DNA from: Pohlia nutans
Taxonomy: Eukaryota; Streptophyta; Bryopsida; Bryales; Mniaceae
Assembly: GCA_022496805.1 (NCBI GenBank)
Contig: CM040085.1
Coordinates: forward strand, 16,149,811-16,213,810
DNA length: 64,000 bases
Direction of reading: 5' to 3'
Below are positions 47,541 to 58,104 of this stretch, piece by piece; position 1 is the stretch's first letter, and every line of letters starts with the position of its first letter. The notes under the pieces are model-generated. The model was not told where the DNA came from and made no database searches. It saw only the letters and a list, made by a program, of their open reading frames with translations. The translations under genes were made by a program, and so were the position numbers.

Positions 47541-50500
47541 ATGGCGATGGTGACTGAGACAGCCACCCGGAAGCGAGTATATAGCATGCAGTCTGAGAGA
47601 AACCCTTCTTGGATGAGTAGTCCTTTTGCTCTTTTTACGCCCTTTGGGTTGGCTAATGGTTCCGAAACAACCCCCCCTTTCGAGAAGCGACTGCGAACTG
47701 TGAAGAAGCCCGTGTCCACGTTCAAATGGGAGCCGGACGTTGGGAATCTGCATTTTTCAGCTGGATACGGGTTTAAGAATGTTGAAGCAGCGAAATCTCC
47801 TTTACCAGTAGGTTTGCAGTACCGCCCATCTCCGGGATTATCCACCCCCCCTAATGTTAGATGTTCAAGAGAAAAGTACGAGGGTGTCAAGCAACAAATG
47901 AAACAGCGATCTTCGTGGTTCGCAAAGCTGGATTACTCAACATCGTTAGCGGAAGATGCCCTTGATAGAGTAGGCAGACCACCTGTTGGGCTAACTTTTA
48001 CTGTAAGACCCACTCAATCATACTATCAAAAACACCTCAATTCCCAACGTGAGTTGGAGGATTATAAACGTGTGGTGCAAGCCGTGAACAGTTTCGTTCC
48101 TCTTACCTCAAATGACACGCATGGAGTATTCTCATCTTTAGAAAGTATGAGACGACGAGGGAGTAATTTGCAGCAGGGGCCAAGGAATCTCTACAGCATT
48201 CAGGAAGGCATAGCTAAGGAGTCTCAAAGGGGTGGGGGTGGGGGTCATTCGAATAATGGCATGCCGAATGGGGATTCTCTCATAAGGACTGTGAACGAGG
48301 AGGCTCAGCCTAACAAAGAGCTGCAGGCAACTGATGCAGCTACAGGCTCAAGTCTTGAATCGAGCGTCCAGCCTGTAGCTGCATCTGTTGCCTCGCACGA
48401 TCATGAAGAAGCAAATGCACCGAAGGATGTTGCCCATTGGAAGACACTCCTTCACGAGGCTCAAAGTCCTGCACGGAAAGTACGAATGGCCTCACGGGAA
48501 ATGGATATACAAGCTGTTGCCGAACAGTTGTCTCAAATTCAATTGAACCGGGAGGAAGGCGAAGTAAGACGTCAGAAAGAAAGAGAAGCAAGTAAAAAGG
48601 AAGAAGTGGTATGTCACCTTCACTTTTGGTATTCTTGTGTTTTGAAGTGTTGTCTTTTGTGCCTCTAGTGCTATAGTTTATCATGTTCAGCTGTTTGTTA
48701 AGCTATATTTCTCACTGTTCTAGATTTTTCCCTTTAGCAAATCGTGGGAACTTTGTGCTTGGTGTACTGTAGAGATATTTTATTTGAATTTGAGTGCATC
48801 CTTGTTCTTGTGAGGTATACAATATTGTTATCTCACGAAATCGGCAAAATTATGTTGGTCAGGAGTGTCGGTAGATTAGCTTTATGAAGTCGTCGTTCAT
48901 CGTTATTGAAGTTCTTCGATTTATACTTGTGGTATGGCAATTGAAGGGCGGCATGTTTCATATTTAATATTTTCGGTCTGCTGGTCTGCCCTTACAGGTT
49001 GAAGCCTTGGTTCCGTTATCCGATGAAGCTGAGCAGATTGTAGAAGATGCTCTTTATCGTGGAAGCAGGTGCTTATTTCCACCGATGATTTTCTTACCTG
49101 ATCACAAATAAGCCACCTTTCTTAGCATGCAGCTCGTTGAGACTTATTGTTCCCTATGGAATTTTCTAAGTTTTCATCTGACTTGTGTTAAATTAACAGG
49201 GCTGAGGTACTTACATTCCATGAGGAGACAAACATTGAGGTGACAAGAGCTATTATACAGTGTCTGGTACCAGGTGCATGGCTCAATGATGAAGTAAGTC
49301 ACTTTAGCAAAACTTATGTAATTACCATACTGTCTGTATTTGTTCATAATAGATTTGATTTGAATGATAGCTTATTAAATCTCCCTGTGGCGGCACTTGT
49401 GCAGGTGATTAATGTTTACATGCAGCTTCTCAAGGAAAGGGAGAATCGTAATTCTGGCAAATTTTTGAAATGTCATTTTTTCAACACTTTCTTTTACAAC
49501 AAGGTACTTCTTCATTGACCATAACATCGTGATAACATATTCACACGATGCTGCTATATTTATTTTCACAGTAGAATACATGCTAGCACATCCTTTTCCT
49601 TGTTAACTGGAATCTACTAATTGTGGTTGTAATTCAGCTTTTTAAGGATAAACGGAGTTATGATTACAAATCAGTTCGAAGATGGACCACTCAAAGGAAA
49701 ATTGGCTACAGCCTAGCAGATTGTGATAAGGTAAACCTTTATCTAATTCTTGCCCAAGGGTACCCGATCTCATTAGTCAACTTTACCTGGTCTGGTCCGT
49801 TGCTCGGGTACATGAATTTTATGTCATGAACACAGTCTGTTTGAAAGCTCATGGGTCCTTTTAGGGTTGATCTAATTTATGAAGTTATGGGAAAGTTTAG
49901 TAAGTCCAGTCTTATCGTTTTTCCATCATCGATGACTATTTCAGACCTGATTTCATCAGCATTCCAGTTTTCCTACGAGATAGTGTATTATCAGTTCTGC
50001 TTCATATTGTAGAGGCGTATCGATATTAAGTGGAACATGGTTTTGCCTCTTTGTGCAGATTCTGGTTCCAATTCACCAAGACATTCACTGGTGCTTGGCT
50101 GTCATCAATTTACGGGATCAGAAGTTCGAATATCTTGACTCATTGAATGGTCGCGATGAAAATGTTCTTAGAGTCCTTGTGAGTACTTCAACTGATGACC
50201 AGCTGCTCTATAATATTTTCTTTCCGTCAGATTCGAGAAATAGAACTGGACAGAACCTTTGGAAAGTATGTTGCCTGTTTCCACGATCCCATCCTCTCAA
50301 TCTCTGCCTTCAACATATCTTTTGTCACTAGTTAGCATTCTTTGCTGGCTTGCACTTGCAATAAGGAGAGGAAAGGTTGACGATAAAGCATCGTGCAGAT
50401 GCATGTTGACACCAGGTAGAGCGCACTTCTTAGTTTGAAAAATTGTCTGATTGCACTGGACATTTTTTAGGACTATGCTTATGAAATTGGGTTTTTTTGG

Positions 50501-51053
50501 TCAGGCAAAGTATTTAGTAGACGAGGCAAAGGATAAGAACGATCGTATCCTGGATGTGAGCAAATGGGATAGCGTTTTTCCACAGGACATTCCAGAACAG
50601 CTCAACGGGTATGTTTCTGAATTCTTTGCCGACTTTCGTAGAATTGACCATGTGTACAGTGCAATTTCTGTATTATCACTAGACTGCAGTGAATTTCGAG
50701 ATTCTTTGTCTGAAGTTATGAGTTGACATAGTATGTACTCTTGTGTGGCAGTTGTGACTGTGGTATGTTCATGTTGAAATACGCTGACTACCACAGCCGG
50801 GGAATTTCATTATCTTTTACTCAGGTATGTAAACTTGTGAATGATAGTATCACTACTTTTGGTGGTTTTTGTTATTCTTCCGGATTTTGAAAATTATTCC
50901 ATAAATTGATGTTAGATACGCATAACTGATGAATCCTTTAGAATATGGTAGTTTATTAGCTCTGACTTTCAAGTGGTTCTTCTTTGGCAGGAGCACATGG
51001 AATATTTCCGAAGGAGAACAGTGTATGAAATATTGCAGAACGAGGCTACGTAA
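47541..51053 (+). CDS. ULP1: ULP1/ESD4-type SUMO protease (C48 family), 9 exons
   Basis: Exons 47541-48608, 48998-49068, 49200-49293, 49405-49503, 49638-49730, 50059-50178, 50505-50608, 50752-50824 and 50991-51053 total 1785 nt, in frame, for 594 aa. The N-terminal 350 residues are low-complexity and probably localise the enzyme. The C48 peptidase domain fills the rest: WLNDEVINVYMQLL, FFNTFFYNKL, RRWT, then His485 in HWCLAVI, Asp502 in YLDSLNG, Gln547 (oxyanion) in PEQLNG and Cys553 in CDCGMFMLKY. The active-site set is complete. It ends with the EHMEYFRRRTVYEIL helix. Family members mature SUMO precursors and cleave SUMO from nuclear proteins; ESD4 acts at the nuclear envelope. Confidence 0.94.
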
Positions 51054-51637
51054 CGAGCTAAGAGAATCTTTTTACTTTTCTGGAACTTTCGAGGTTTCTG
51101 CCCGTAAATGAGATTCTGGTGCATACAGTTTGGCGATAACATTTTATCATATCCACTTATTCAGCATTGAACGACCAAAAATTCCCATTTGGCAAGATCC
51201 TGCGCAGTGGGTCATGCCCTGCTGTTGAATGAAAGCTTGCCATGCCCCCAAAATGTTGGCTGTACAGCAAAACATAATGAACTAGCAATCGTCCCTTCTC
51301 GATCTGTAGATTTTCCGGAGCAGTCTTCACCCCGAATGAACCATTTTGTTTCGTTTTGGTAGTCCCAATTTGTCAGAACCGGATGCACTATTTTATGGCT
51401 TTCTGACATTCAACGAGCCTGAGTCGTGGTCGTGGTTGGTTTCAATATAAATTAATTATTTTTTGTCCAAAAGTGCCACATGTCATATTGTGATTGGTTA
51501 AGGGTGATGTGGACCTTGAGGATCTGATGTGGAAATTGAATTTTGGCACCACTGTCTGAATCCGACCCTCATCTCCAGAATGATATTTACCCTACGCTCT
51601 AGGAATCGAACATGAATGATGTAAAAAGCTTCTTTAA
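51054..51637. other. 3' flank of the ULP1-type gene
   Basis: Likely 3' untranslated sequence followed by intergenic DNA. No gene is seen. Confidence 0.4.
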
Positions 51638-52124
51638 CCCTTTGACGCGCCAGCGTCCATATTCTGGACGCTGGATGATTTCTGACGCGTCCCTCTACCA
51701 CATATGATGTTTTTCATCCATCCATTTTTTTTTTATTCTTGTGCTAGTTGACTACCATTTGAACAGTATGGATCTTCAAAATAAGATAACGTGAATTTTT
51801 GAAAAATAACAAAAGTATATTTTCCATAATAAGTAGAATCAAATAATGGAAACCATACCATCTTGTAGTGCATGTTATTCCAATTTCATTATAATATTTT
51901 TAATTTTTTTGTGTCAATTTTGGACTATTAATTGAATTTTAAGAGAAAACCTTGCAAAATTAATTAAAAACTATTAATAATAAATATGATGAATCCAACT
52001 GTACAGATGTTATCTTCACTTTGACATTTACAACTTTGCTTTGTACATCAACTCCATTTTCTTTTATCATCAAACATTTTATAACGAATCTTTAAAAACA
52101 GTGTTGAATCGGGACATTAAAGGG
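51638..52124. mobile_element. TTAA-flanked element, 487 bp
   Basis: Ends read CCCTTTGACGCG (left) and CCCTTTAATGTCCC (right, inward), with TTAA at 51634-51637 and 52125-52128. Immediately inside the left end is a strong hairpin, CCAGCGTCC-ATATTCT-GGACGCTGG. The interior is AT-rich and non-coding. Confidence 0.7.
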
Positions 52125-52128
52125 TTAA

Positions 52129-53170
52129 GATGTTATTTAGTTTGTCATAGCTAGAAAATTTGAAATTAACTCAAAAACATTGTCCATACACCTAAATGGT
52201 TTCCACATTAGTTTCCACATCAGATTCTTCAGTGGGCGTTAACAACTCAGAAGACGTCAGCCCAATTGGAATACAGAGGCACATTTGTTTTTCTCAATTG
52301 AGTTTGTTGCAAAACGAGTGGGGCTCCAAATATAAAGTTGACCTCATGTGGTAGACTTCCAATTAATTTTTACTAATTGAGTTAACGGAAAAGATGTGCA
52401 TCTAACCTCCCTTTTTGCTTAACCTCTCTATAAAACTATACTTGGGTTGAATAGCGTCGTGTCATAGATTGTCCCCTAGTGGGCCATGGGCTTGGAGCTT
52501 TGGTGGAAGATGGAAGGTGTCGGAGTCATAGCAAGGTATGGAGAATAATGAGAGTGCCTTGTTTTAGATTGTCTCCCAACTTGTCATAGATCAGTTTTTG
52601 GTCTATTTGTATTTCAATATGAGTTCAAGAGGAATTCAACACAAATTTGCTAAAACTTTCCTCTTTTGGAAGACTTTTTCGGTTAACTCTAATGTATCCC
52701 GCCATCAACACAAGGTTCTTTAGCCCCTTGTAAGGGGTACCTAGAAATAAGAATCGTTGCATAAGAATTGCTATAGCGGATTCTAGAATATTGGGCATAC
52801 CATGTAATTTTTTACCTTAAGAATGATGGAGAGTTTGAAATTCATAGTAGCCCCACCTCACGTATTATTTGTTTTGAATTTTTTTTTTTTTTTTTTCATG
52901 TAGTGAGAGCAAAAGAGTGAACCCTTGCAAAGGCTAAAGAACCTTATGAGGGTTGGCAGAAAATGATTATAAAATAGAAGCCCACATCTTTAGGAAATAA
53001 TTCTTCAAAACACATTTATTTTCTATGGTGGAAAAAATCTTAGATGGAATATTTATATAATTTTGGATAATATTTGCATCATTTGGGGGAAAAATGAATT
53101 ATTCAACGTGACTTGCAGACCGGCTGATGTCCAAGAACGGTATTCAAAATCCCGGAAACACTTGCCTAAA
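52129..53170. other. intergenic, no gene seen
   Basis: AT-rich with homopolymer runs (19 T near 52879). No coding sequence or complete element was recognised. Confidence 0.45.
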
Positions 53171-53698
53171 CCCCTAAATGACCAAACGACCATTTTATGG
53201 TCGTTGCCCTTTTTTTACGAGCTACCCAAGATGAAAAAAAGATTTTTATAAAAAAATGAAAATATTTTCAAATAAGAAATCTTGTCTACTTTTTCAACCC
53301 AATTTGAATCATGTCAATCCGACGAGGAGGATTTTTCAAAGACATAGACCTCAATATTGTCCTAATGTTATAAAATTTACGATTTGGGGAAACTAATGAT
53401 GTACTCTCCTTTGAAAATTTGTTTCTTTAATTTTAGAATAGAATGTTTAGTTTTAACTAATCATACCAAATGTCAAATTCTAAAAAAATATTTGTAAATT
53501 TAGTGAATATTAAATGGTAAATGCTTCTAAATTCATCAAATGAGTATCTATAACATTTTTTGAAAGTTTGATTGTACAGATATTTACTAAACATCATGTT
53601 TCTCATTTTCTCTTTTGGACCAAACTTCATCAAGGATGCAAAAATAAAATTTTATAACACATCTAGGTTTTGCCTTTACTTCTTTTGTCATTTAGGGA
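53171..53698. mobile_element. TTAA-type element, 528 bp, left flank decayed
   Basis: The left end CCCCTAAATGACCAAACGACC is followed at once by the hairpin ACGACCATTTTATGGTCGT. The right end GTCATTTAGGGA is followed by TTAA at 53699-53702. The left flank reads TAAA rather than TTAA, so the call rests on the inverted CCCTAAATGAC ends. Confidence 0.55.
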
Positions 53699-53899
53699 TT
53701 AAAACTACTCCAAGTGATAGTCTTGTTGGCACTACCTATTGGCATTGGCCATAATGTTGGTAGTTCAATTCCTACTAATACCCATAACCCATATATTTAT
53801 AACGACTTGACACAAAAACAAAACTCCTTCCATTTACCAGGAGTAGCCACAAATTCCCTTGTAAAGATCTAAAAAGCTCAAACTGGACTCCATGCATTT

Positions 53900-54090
53900 T
53901 TAACGACTTTAAGTAGGTCCTCTTTGGATTTCTTCTTGTTCAAATTTATTTGTTTTTTTTTTCCCAACACATTCAATGATCTTCACTAGTTTTGGCGATA
54001 TAACATTTGGTCCCATTTGAATCATATTCATCACAATATGACCAATTGAATTTGTCATTTTAAAATTGTGAATCCTCGAACCTTTAAGTC
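53900..54090. mobile_element. diverged copy of the ATG18-intron TTAA element
   Basis: The sequence from TTAACGACTTTAAGTAGGTCC to GAATCCTCGAACCTTTAAG follows 21097-21319 along its length. Shared interior phrases include TTCACAATATGA(T/C)CAATTGAA and GTCATTTTAAAA. Both ends are worn. Confidence 0.55.
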
Positions 54091-54609
54091 TCAAGTCTAT
54101 TATGAGTTTAAAATAAAATAAAAAGTCCCAAAGACACCTCCAAGTCCCTTGCTTATAAGAGAGAGCAACTCTCGCTCGGAAGGTGAACGTGAATGAAGAG
54201 TCTATTGGAAGAAATGCTGCCAATTGGACCACCAAGACCAAATTCGTGCTATCCCTAGCTTGCTGATGAATGTTAGACAACATTGAGGAGAATTCAACAA
54301 TAAACGTTAAAAGCATACCATTCTCTTTCTGCATATTTCACGTTCATCTTAGATTGCAGAATCTGCAACCATAGAAAAACCAGCAAAGGGTGCCGATTAT
54401 GCTTATTGATGTGCCGGTTTGGTAGAATGGCTTGATTTTAACGCTTGACAACGAGCATATACCAATGCATTCTGCCACTTGCACGGCTATAGGTCTCGTC
54501 CTGCTGGGCTCGACCTACAGCCGCTTGCATGGCAAAACGCGCCGGTATATGCACGCTCTCTAATACGATTACAACCCTAATGAATTGGCAAGGCAGCAGC
54601 AATGGGTAG

Positions 54610-55050
54610 TCATTTTGGAACATACTCCATGGTGGGATTGAGAGTCTCGTAGAGAGCCTTCACCATCGCCGGGAGGCGGTAATGCTCAGCCTCAAGCAGC
54701 AACGCGCGGTAGCTGGCGGCGTCCAACTCCGGCAGAACGGGGCCGTCGCCGTCGCCGTCGTCGCGAAGCCAGTTCAAGATGTGCCGGAACTGCGTGCCGT
54801 CGCGGTCGATGAACGTGCCTTCGTGGGAGTACCCGCTCGTCCGCATCCCCTTCACCCCCGCCTTGTTCCGTTTGCACAGGCAAAAGCAGAAGCGCTTGCG
54901 GGAGATCAAGAGCGCCAGCACGTTCGTCCTGTCTTTGCCTCGGCGCGTCACAGTCCCCACCGTGGTGTCGAACTGCATCCCTCCCACATTGAACCTCACG
55001 TGCTTGTTGTACTTCTTCCTGCAACAACAGCAGCAGCACAAGTTCCCCAT
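54610..55050 (-). CDS. small KCTD-type BTB/POZ (T1) protein with acylation-like N terminus
   Basis: An intronless 146-aa frame. After MGNLCCCCCC (Gly2 for N-myristoylation next to a run of six cysteines that could be palmitoylated) comes a BTB/T1 domain: VRFNVGGMQFDTTVGT, a basic/cysteine-rich insertion (RKRFCFCLCKR), then GTFIDRDGTQFRHILNWLRD and LLLEAEHYRLPAMVKAL. In other eukaryotes KCTD proteins oligomerise and often act as cullin-3 adaptors. Here no second domain follows, so the partner is unknown. The GC-rich composition (GTCGCCGTCGCC runs) contrasts with its surroundings. An upstream in-frame Met would add ten residues and abolish the Gly2 signal, so the MGN start is preferred. Confidence 0.8.
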   Translation of the reverse strand: MGNLCCCCCCRKKYNKHVRFNVGGMQFDTTVGTVTRRGKDRTNVLALLISRKRFCFCLCKRNKAGVKGMRTSGYSHEGTFIDRDGTQFRHILNWLRDDGDGDGPVLPELDAASYRALLLEAEHYRLPAMVKALYETLNPTMEYVPK

Positions 55051-55090
55051 GGCTGCCTTGGCCTTTGGTTTGAGGAGCATTAGGGTTTAA

Positions 55091-55616
55091 ATGGGCGGGC
55101 CGGGAGGGGCGCTTGAGATTTCCACTGCCGCCGCATGCAGTTGGGATTCCTTGTTGTTTCCAACGCTTTGAATACACTGGACGATCGACATTCTGTCTGT
55201 TCAGTGGCGGTAAATGCGTTGTTGCTTTGAGATTTCTGCACTCAGATAGCCGGGAGCAGAAAGGGAAAAGGAAACGTTAGGGTGTCGCACCTCTCTTCCC
55301 ATTCTCAATCTTCAGAGAATGTGTCTGTGACACTTTCTTCTTGAATTGTGGAGGACCCATTCTTTGAAGATGGAGAATTTTCATTCTTATCTGGAGGTGA
55401 AGAATGGGCGTGAAGATTGAGAAACTCTGAAGATTGATAAGCCGTGGAGAAGATTAACAAGATGTGTCCATTCTCATTCCTCATACGGTGAGAAGGGGAG
55501 TTTTTTAATCTTGGAATTCTTGTTGTGAAGCACTGCTTGAAGTTAATTCCTCAGCTGGGTAGAATCTTGGGGACGTGCACGGAGCTCAGTGTATAGTATT
55601 CAGTGCTCCTGAAGGA
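55091..55616. other. intergenic between the BTB gene and the U2 inverted repeat
   Basis: Presumed promoter region of the minus-strand BTB gene. The phrases TTGAAGATGGAGAA / TGAAGATTGAGAAA recur loosely at 55365-55435. No gene is seen. Confidence 0.4.
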
Positions 55617-55924
55617 CCAAGAAACCATTGTATTGAGTGCTGTGCACTTTCATCAATGAATATTGGTATGAAATACTAAACCAGCATTGTATGAGTTTCT
55701 TGATATACAAGTTGGTACTATCCACATTCAATTCATATGTTCCCCCATATTACTGGCCCCATCTCAATGCCAAGTGACACCTCAGTATGTGCACACGAAT
55801 TCTGTGAAGCACACAACTCTTTGACAACTGAAATGATCCAACAACAACAACAGCGCTACAGTAATGGATCTCAATTGGTGGGTGCCGTCGACAAAAGTAA
55901 AAGGGTCGGAGCTCCCCATGAATT

Positions 55925-55970
55925 GTCCCATAAGGTTTGCCATGCCTTGGGGCATGGGTGGGATATATGA
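55925..55970 (+). promoter_or_regulatory. snRNA upstream sequence element and TATA box (U2 copy 1)
   Basis: GTCCCATAAGG at 55925-55935 matches 8 of 11 positions of the plant snRNA USE (RTCCCACATCG). TATATGA lies at 55964-55970, 25-31 bp before the RNA start. The gap between them is 28 bp, between the spacings usually quoted for plant Pol III and Pol II snRNA genes; U2 is normally Pol II. Confidence 0.6.
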
Positions 55971-55994
55971 GCAGTGAGGTTGGGGTGGAGAGGC

Positions 55995-56190
55995 ATACCT
56001 TTCTCGGCCTTTTGGCTAAGATCAAGTGTAGTATCTGTTCTTATCAGTTTAATATCTGATACGGGGATCATCGATCCCCATGATATTAATCTAATTTTTC
56101 TGGGGTGCGGGTCCATCCGGCAGCTTGCTGCCCGGACTCGCGCGCGTCGCCTTGGTCTTGCACTACCTCCTTGGCTGGCGCAGCCCTCTC
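55995..56190 (+). ncRNA. U2: U2 spliceosomal snRNA, copy 1
   Basis: Begins ATACCTTTCTCGGCCTTTTG. It holds the branch-site recognition GTAGTA at RNA positions 34-39 and stem-loop IIa (TTATCAGTTTAATATCTGATA). The Sm region reads TAATTTTTCTGGGG, followed by the GC-rich 3' stem-loops. U2 pairs with the intron branch site in the major spliceosome. The 3' end is set by the usual plant length of about 196 nt and is approximate. Confidence 0.95.
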
Positions 56191-56242
56191 CCCTCTCCCG
56201 AGGGACCCAATCTCAAACCCTAAACTGGAAACCACCACTGAC

Positions 56243-57093
56243 ACCTAAAAAATTCAGGAGCTCCTCGGCGCCGTAGTACAAGCTCAGCAATCCAATCCAC
56301 ATCAACGAAGAAAATCACAACACTTGATTGGCAGCACAAGCTCGTCGCGCAGGTGTGACCCAAAAACGTGCAAGTACCGTGAATCACAGAATTGGTAGAA
56401 TTGGTAGAATTTGTTTGGTTGCAATGATTTGTGAGAGGTATGTTGGTGAGCAACTTTTTCTTTGAAAATTTGTGATGCAGTATGGTTGAGCATGAAATTC
56501 ATTATTTCATTCTTTTGTGCAACTCCTTCCTGTTAGGCTCCCTAGTGCTAATGCAACAACTTCATCAGAAGCATCTCTGCTATCTGCTGGTTCAAGTTTA
56601 CTGTATTGTGAACAAATTGGGGATGAAAGTTCACGATTCAATAGCATCATACTGGTAGTATTTTTGGTGCTCTCGATTAGGTTCTTTGAAGGCCTAGCAA
56701 ATCTGACATTCTTGAGCGATCGATCGGTAGCTGGATGCCATGCCCACTGCAATCAATTATGGTCATCCTTGAAGCTGAATTGGTCTAGACTCGCAAACAA
56801 AAGAATATAATGCCTCCACTTGTAATTGCGCACCGGATGCGTCATATGCTTTCTTCGCAGGTTTTGTGTCCATTTATGAGCGCATTGTATGAATTTGTTC
56901 ATTTACAAAACTGCCCATGAGGCATAGCTAGGGTAAATGACTCAGTTATGTTGTTCTCGCTTTCATGGCATTGTATAGATCAGATACATTTAGAAACAAT
57001 GTGATGCCCTGAATCCTGCTGATTTGAGGAGCAAAGAGTTCACATGAAGGTGGCAGACAGAGTTTGAAGTTTTGACTGCGGCCATGTGGTGCA
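56243..57093. other. spacer between the two U2 arms
   Basis: 851 bp of single-copy DNA. At 56535-56660 a stretch after a good acceptor (TGTTAG) reads LPSANATTSSEASLLSAGSSLLYC in one frame and has coding-like composition. It may be a captured gene fragment, but no family is recognised. Confidence 0.5.
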
Positions 57094-57145
57094 GTCAGTG
57101 GTGGTTTCCAGTTTAGGGTTTGAGATTGGGTCCCTCGGGAGAGGG

Positions 57146-57341
57146 GAGAGGGCTGCGCCAGCCAAGGAGGTAGTGCAAGACCAAGGCGACGCGCGCGAGT
57201 CCGGGCAGCAAGCTGCCGGATGGACCCGCACCCCAGAAAAATTAGATTAATATCATGGGGATCGATGATCCCCGTATCAGATATTAAACTGACAAGAACA
57301 GATACTACACTTGATCTTAGCCAAAAGGCCGAGAAAGGTAT
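57146..57341 (-). ncRNA. U2: U2 spliceosomal snRNA, copy 2
   Basis: Same features as copy 1, on the opposite strand. The RNA starts at 57341. RNA position 49 is G here (57293) and A in copy 1 (56043). The change lies in stem IIa and turns an A-U pair into a G-U wobble, so the fold is kept. The promoter is intact, so both copies may be expressed. Confidence 0.95.
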
Positions 57342-57365
57342 GCCTCTCCACCCCAACCTCACTGC

Positions 57366-57411
57366 TCATATATCCCACCCATGCCCCAGGGCATGGCAAA
57401 CCTTATGGGAC
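57366..57411 (-). promoter_or_regulatory. snRNA upstream sequence element and TATA box (U2 copy 2)
   Basis: GTCCCATAAGG at 57401-57411 and TATATGA at 57366-57372 on the minus strand, with spacing identical to copy 1. Confidence 0.6.
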
Positions 57412-57772
57412 AATTCATGGGGAGCTCCGACCCTTTTACTTTTGTCGACGGCACCCACCAATTGAGATCCATTACTGTAGCGCTGTTGTTGTTGTTGGAT
57501 CATTTCAGTTGTCAAAGAGTTGTGTGCTTCACAGAATTCGTGTGCACATACTGAGGTGTCACTTGGCATTGAGATGGGGCCAGTAATATGGGGAATATAT
57601 GAATGAGTCCATTGAATGGGGATAGTACCAACTTGTATATCAAGAAACTCATACAATGCTGGTATAGCATTTGATACCAATATTCATTGATGAAAGTGCA
57701 CAGCACTCAATACAATGGTTTCTTGGCCGTCAGTTGTGCTATTTTTTTTGTTGACATTTGATATTTATTTAA

Positions 57773-58100
57773 CCCTTAAAGGGCTGATGGGGATAGCAGA
57801 TACATTGGCGTATATTTGACATTTGTTGTATATAGAAAGTTGCAAATTGAGACCCAATAGCTCATTAAAATCATGTCGACGTGAATTTTAATTTCACTTT
57901 TGATCTTAAACCCATAGGAGGTGTGGAATCATGCCAAAAACAATGGTATATTGGTGTATAATAGCTCATTAAAATCATGTCGACGTGAATTTTAATTTCG
58001 CTTTTGATCTTAAACCCATAGGAGGTGTGGAACCATGCCAAAAACAATGGTATATTGGTGTATAATACTGGTCGGAAAGGGCTCTCTGGACCTTTAAGGG
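57773..58100. mobile_element. TTAA-flanked element, 328 bp, with internal tandem repeat
   Basis: Ends read CCCTTAAAGGGC (left) and CCCTTAAAGGTCC (right, inward), with TTAA at 57769-57772 and 58101-58104. The interior has a 104-bp unit repeated twice (57856-57959 and 57960-58063) with only a few differences. Confidence 0.75.
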
Positions 58101-58104
58101 TTAA

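Larger units (their letters stand above)
55617..56242 (+). repeat. left arm of a U2-containing inverted repeat
   Basis: This 626-bp segment matches 57094-57726 in inverse orientation from CCAAGAAACCATTG to CCACCACTGAC with few differences. It includes the U2 promoter and coding region. The spacer between arms is 851 bp. Confidence 0.95.
57094..57726 (-). repeat. right arm of the U2-containing inverted repeat
   Basis: Inverse copy of 55617-56242. Differences include one base in U2 stem IIa and small indels upstream of the promoter. Confidence 0.95.

Noticed and set aside
51518..52230. Inverted TCTGATGTGGAAA at 51523 and 52214 suggesting a larger element around the TTAA element
   Set aside because: Similarity is limited to about 15 bp and no duplication was found.
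54682..55177. Several frames overlapping the BTB gene on both strands
   Set aside because: GC-rich codon bias of the real gene opens shadow frames; only the 54610-55050 frame has a domain.
55974..56276. 100-codon frame over the U2 gene and its mirror at 56946-57362
   Set aside because: They translate the U2 snRNA sequence; no protein is expected.
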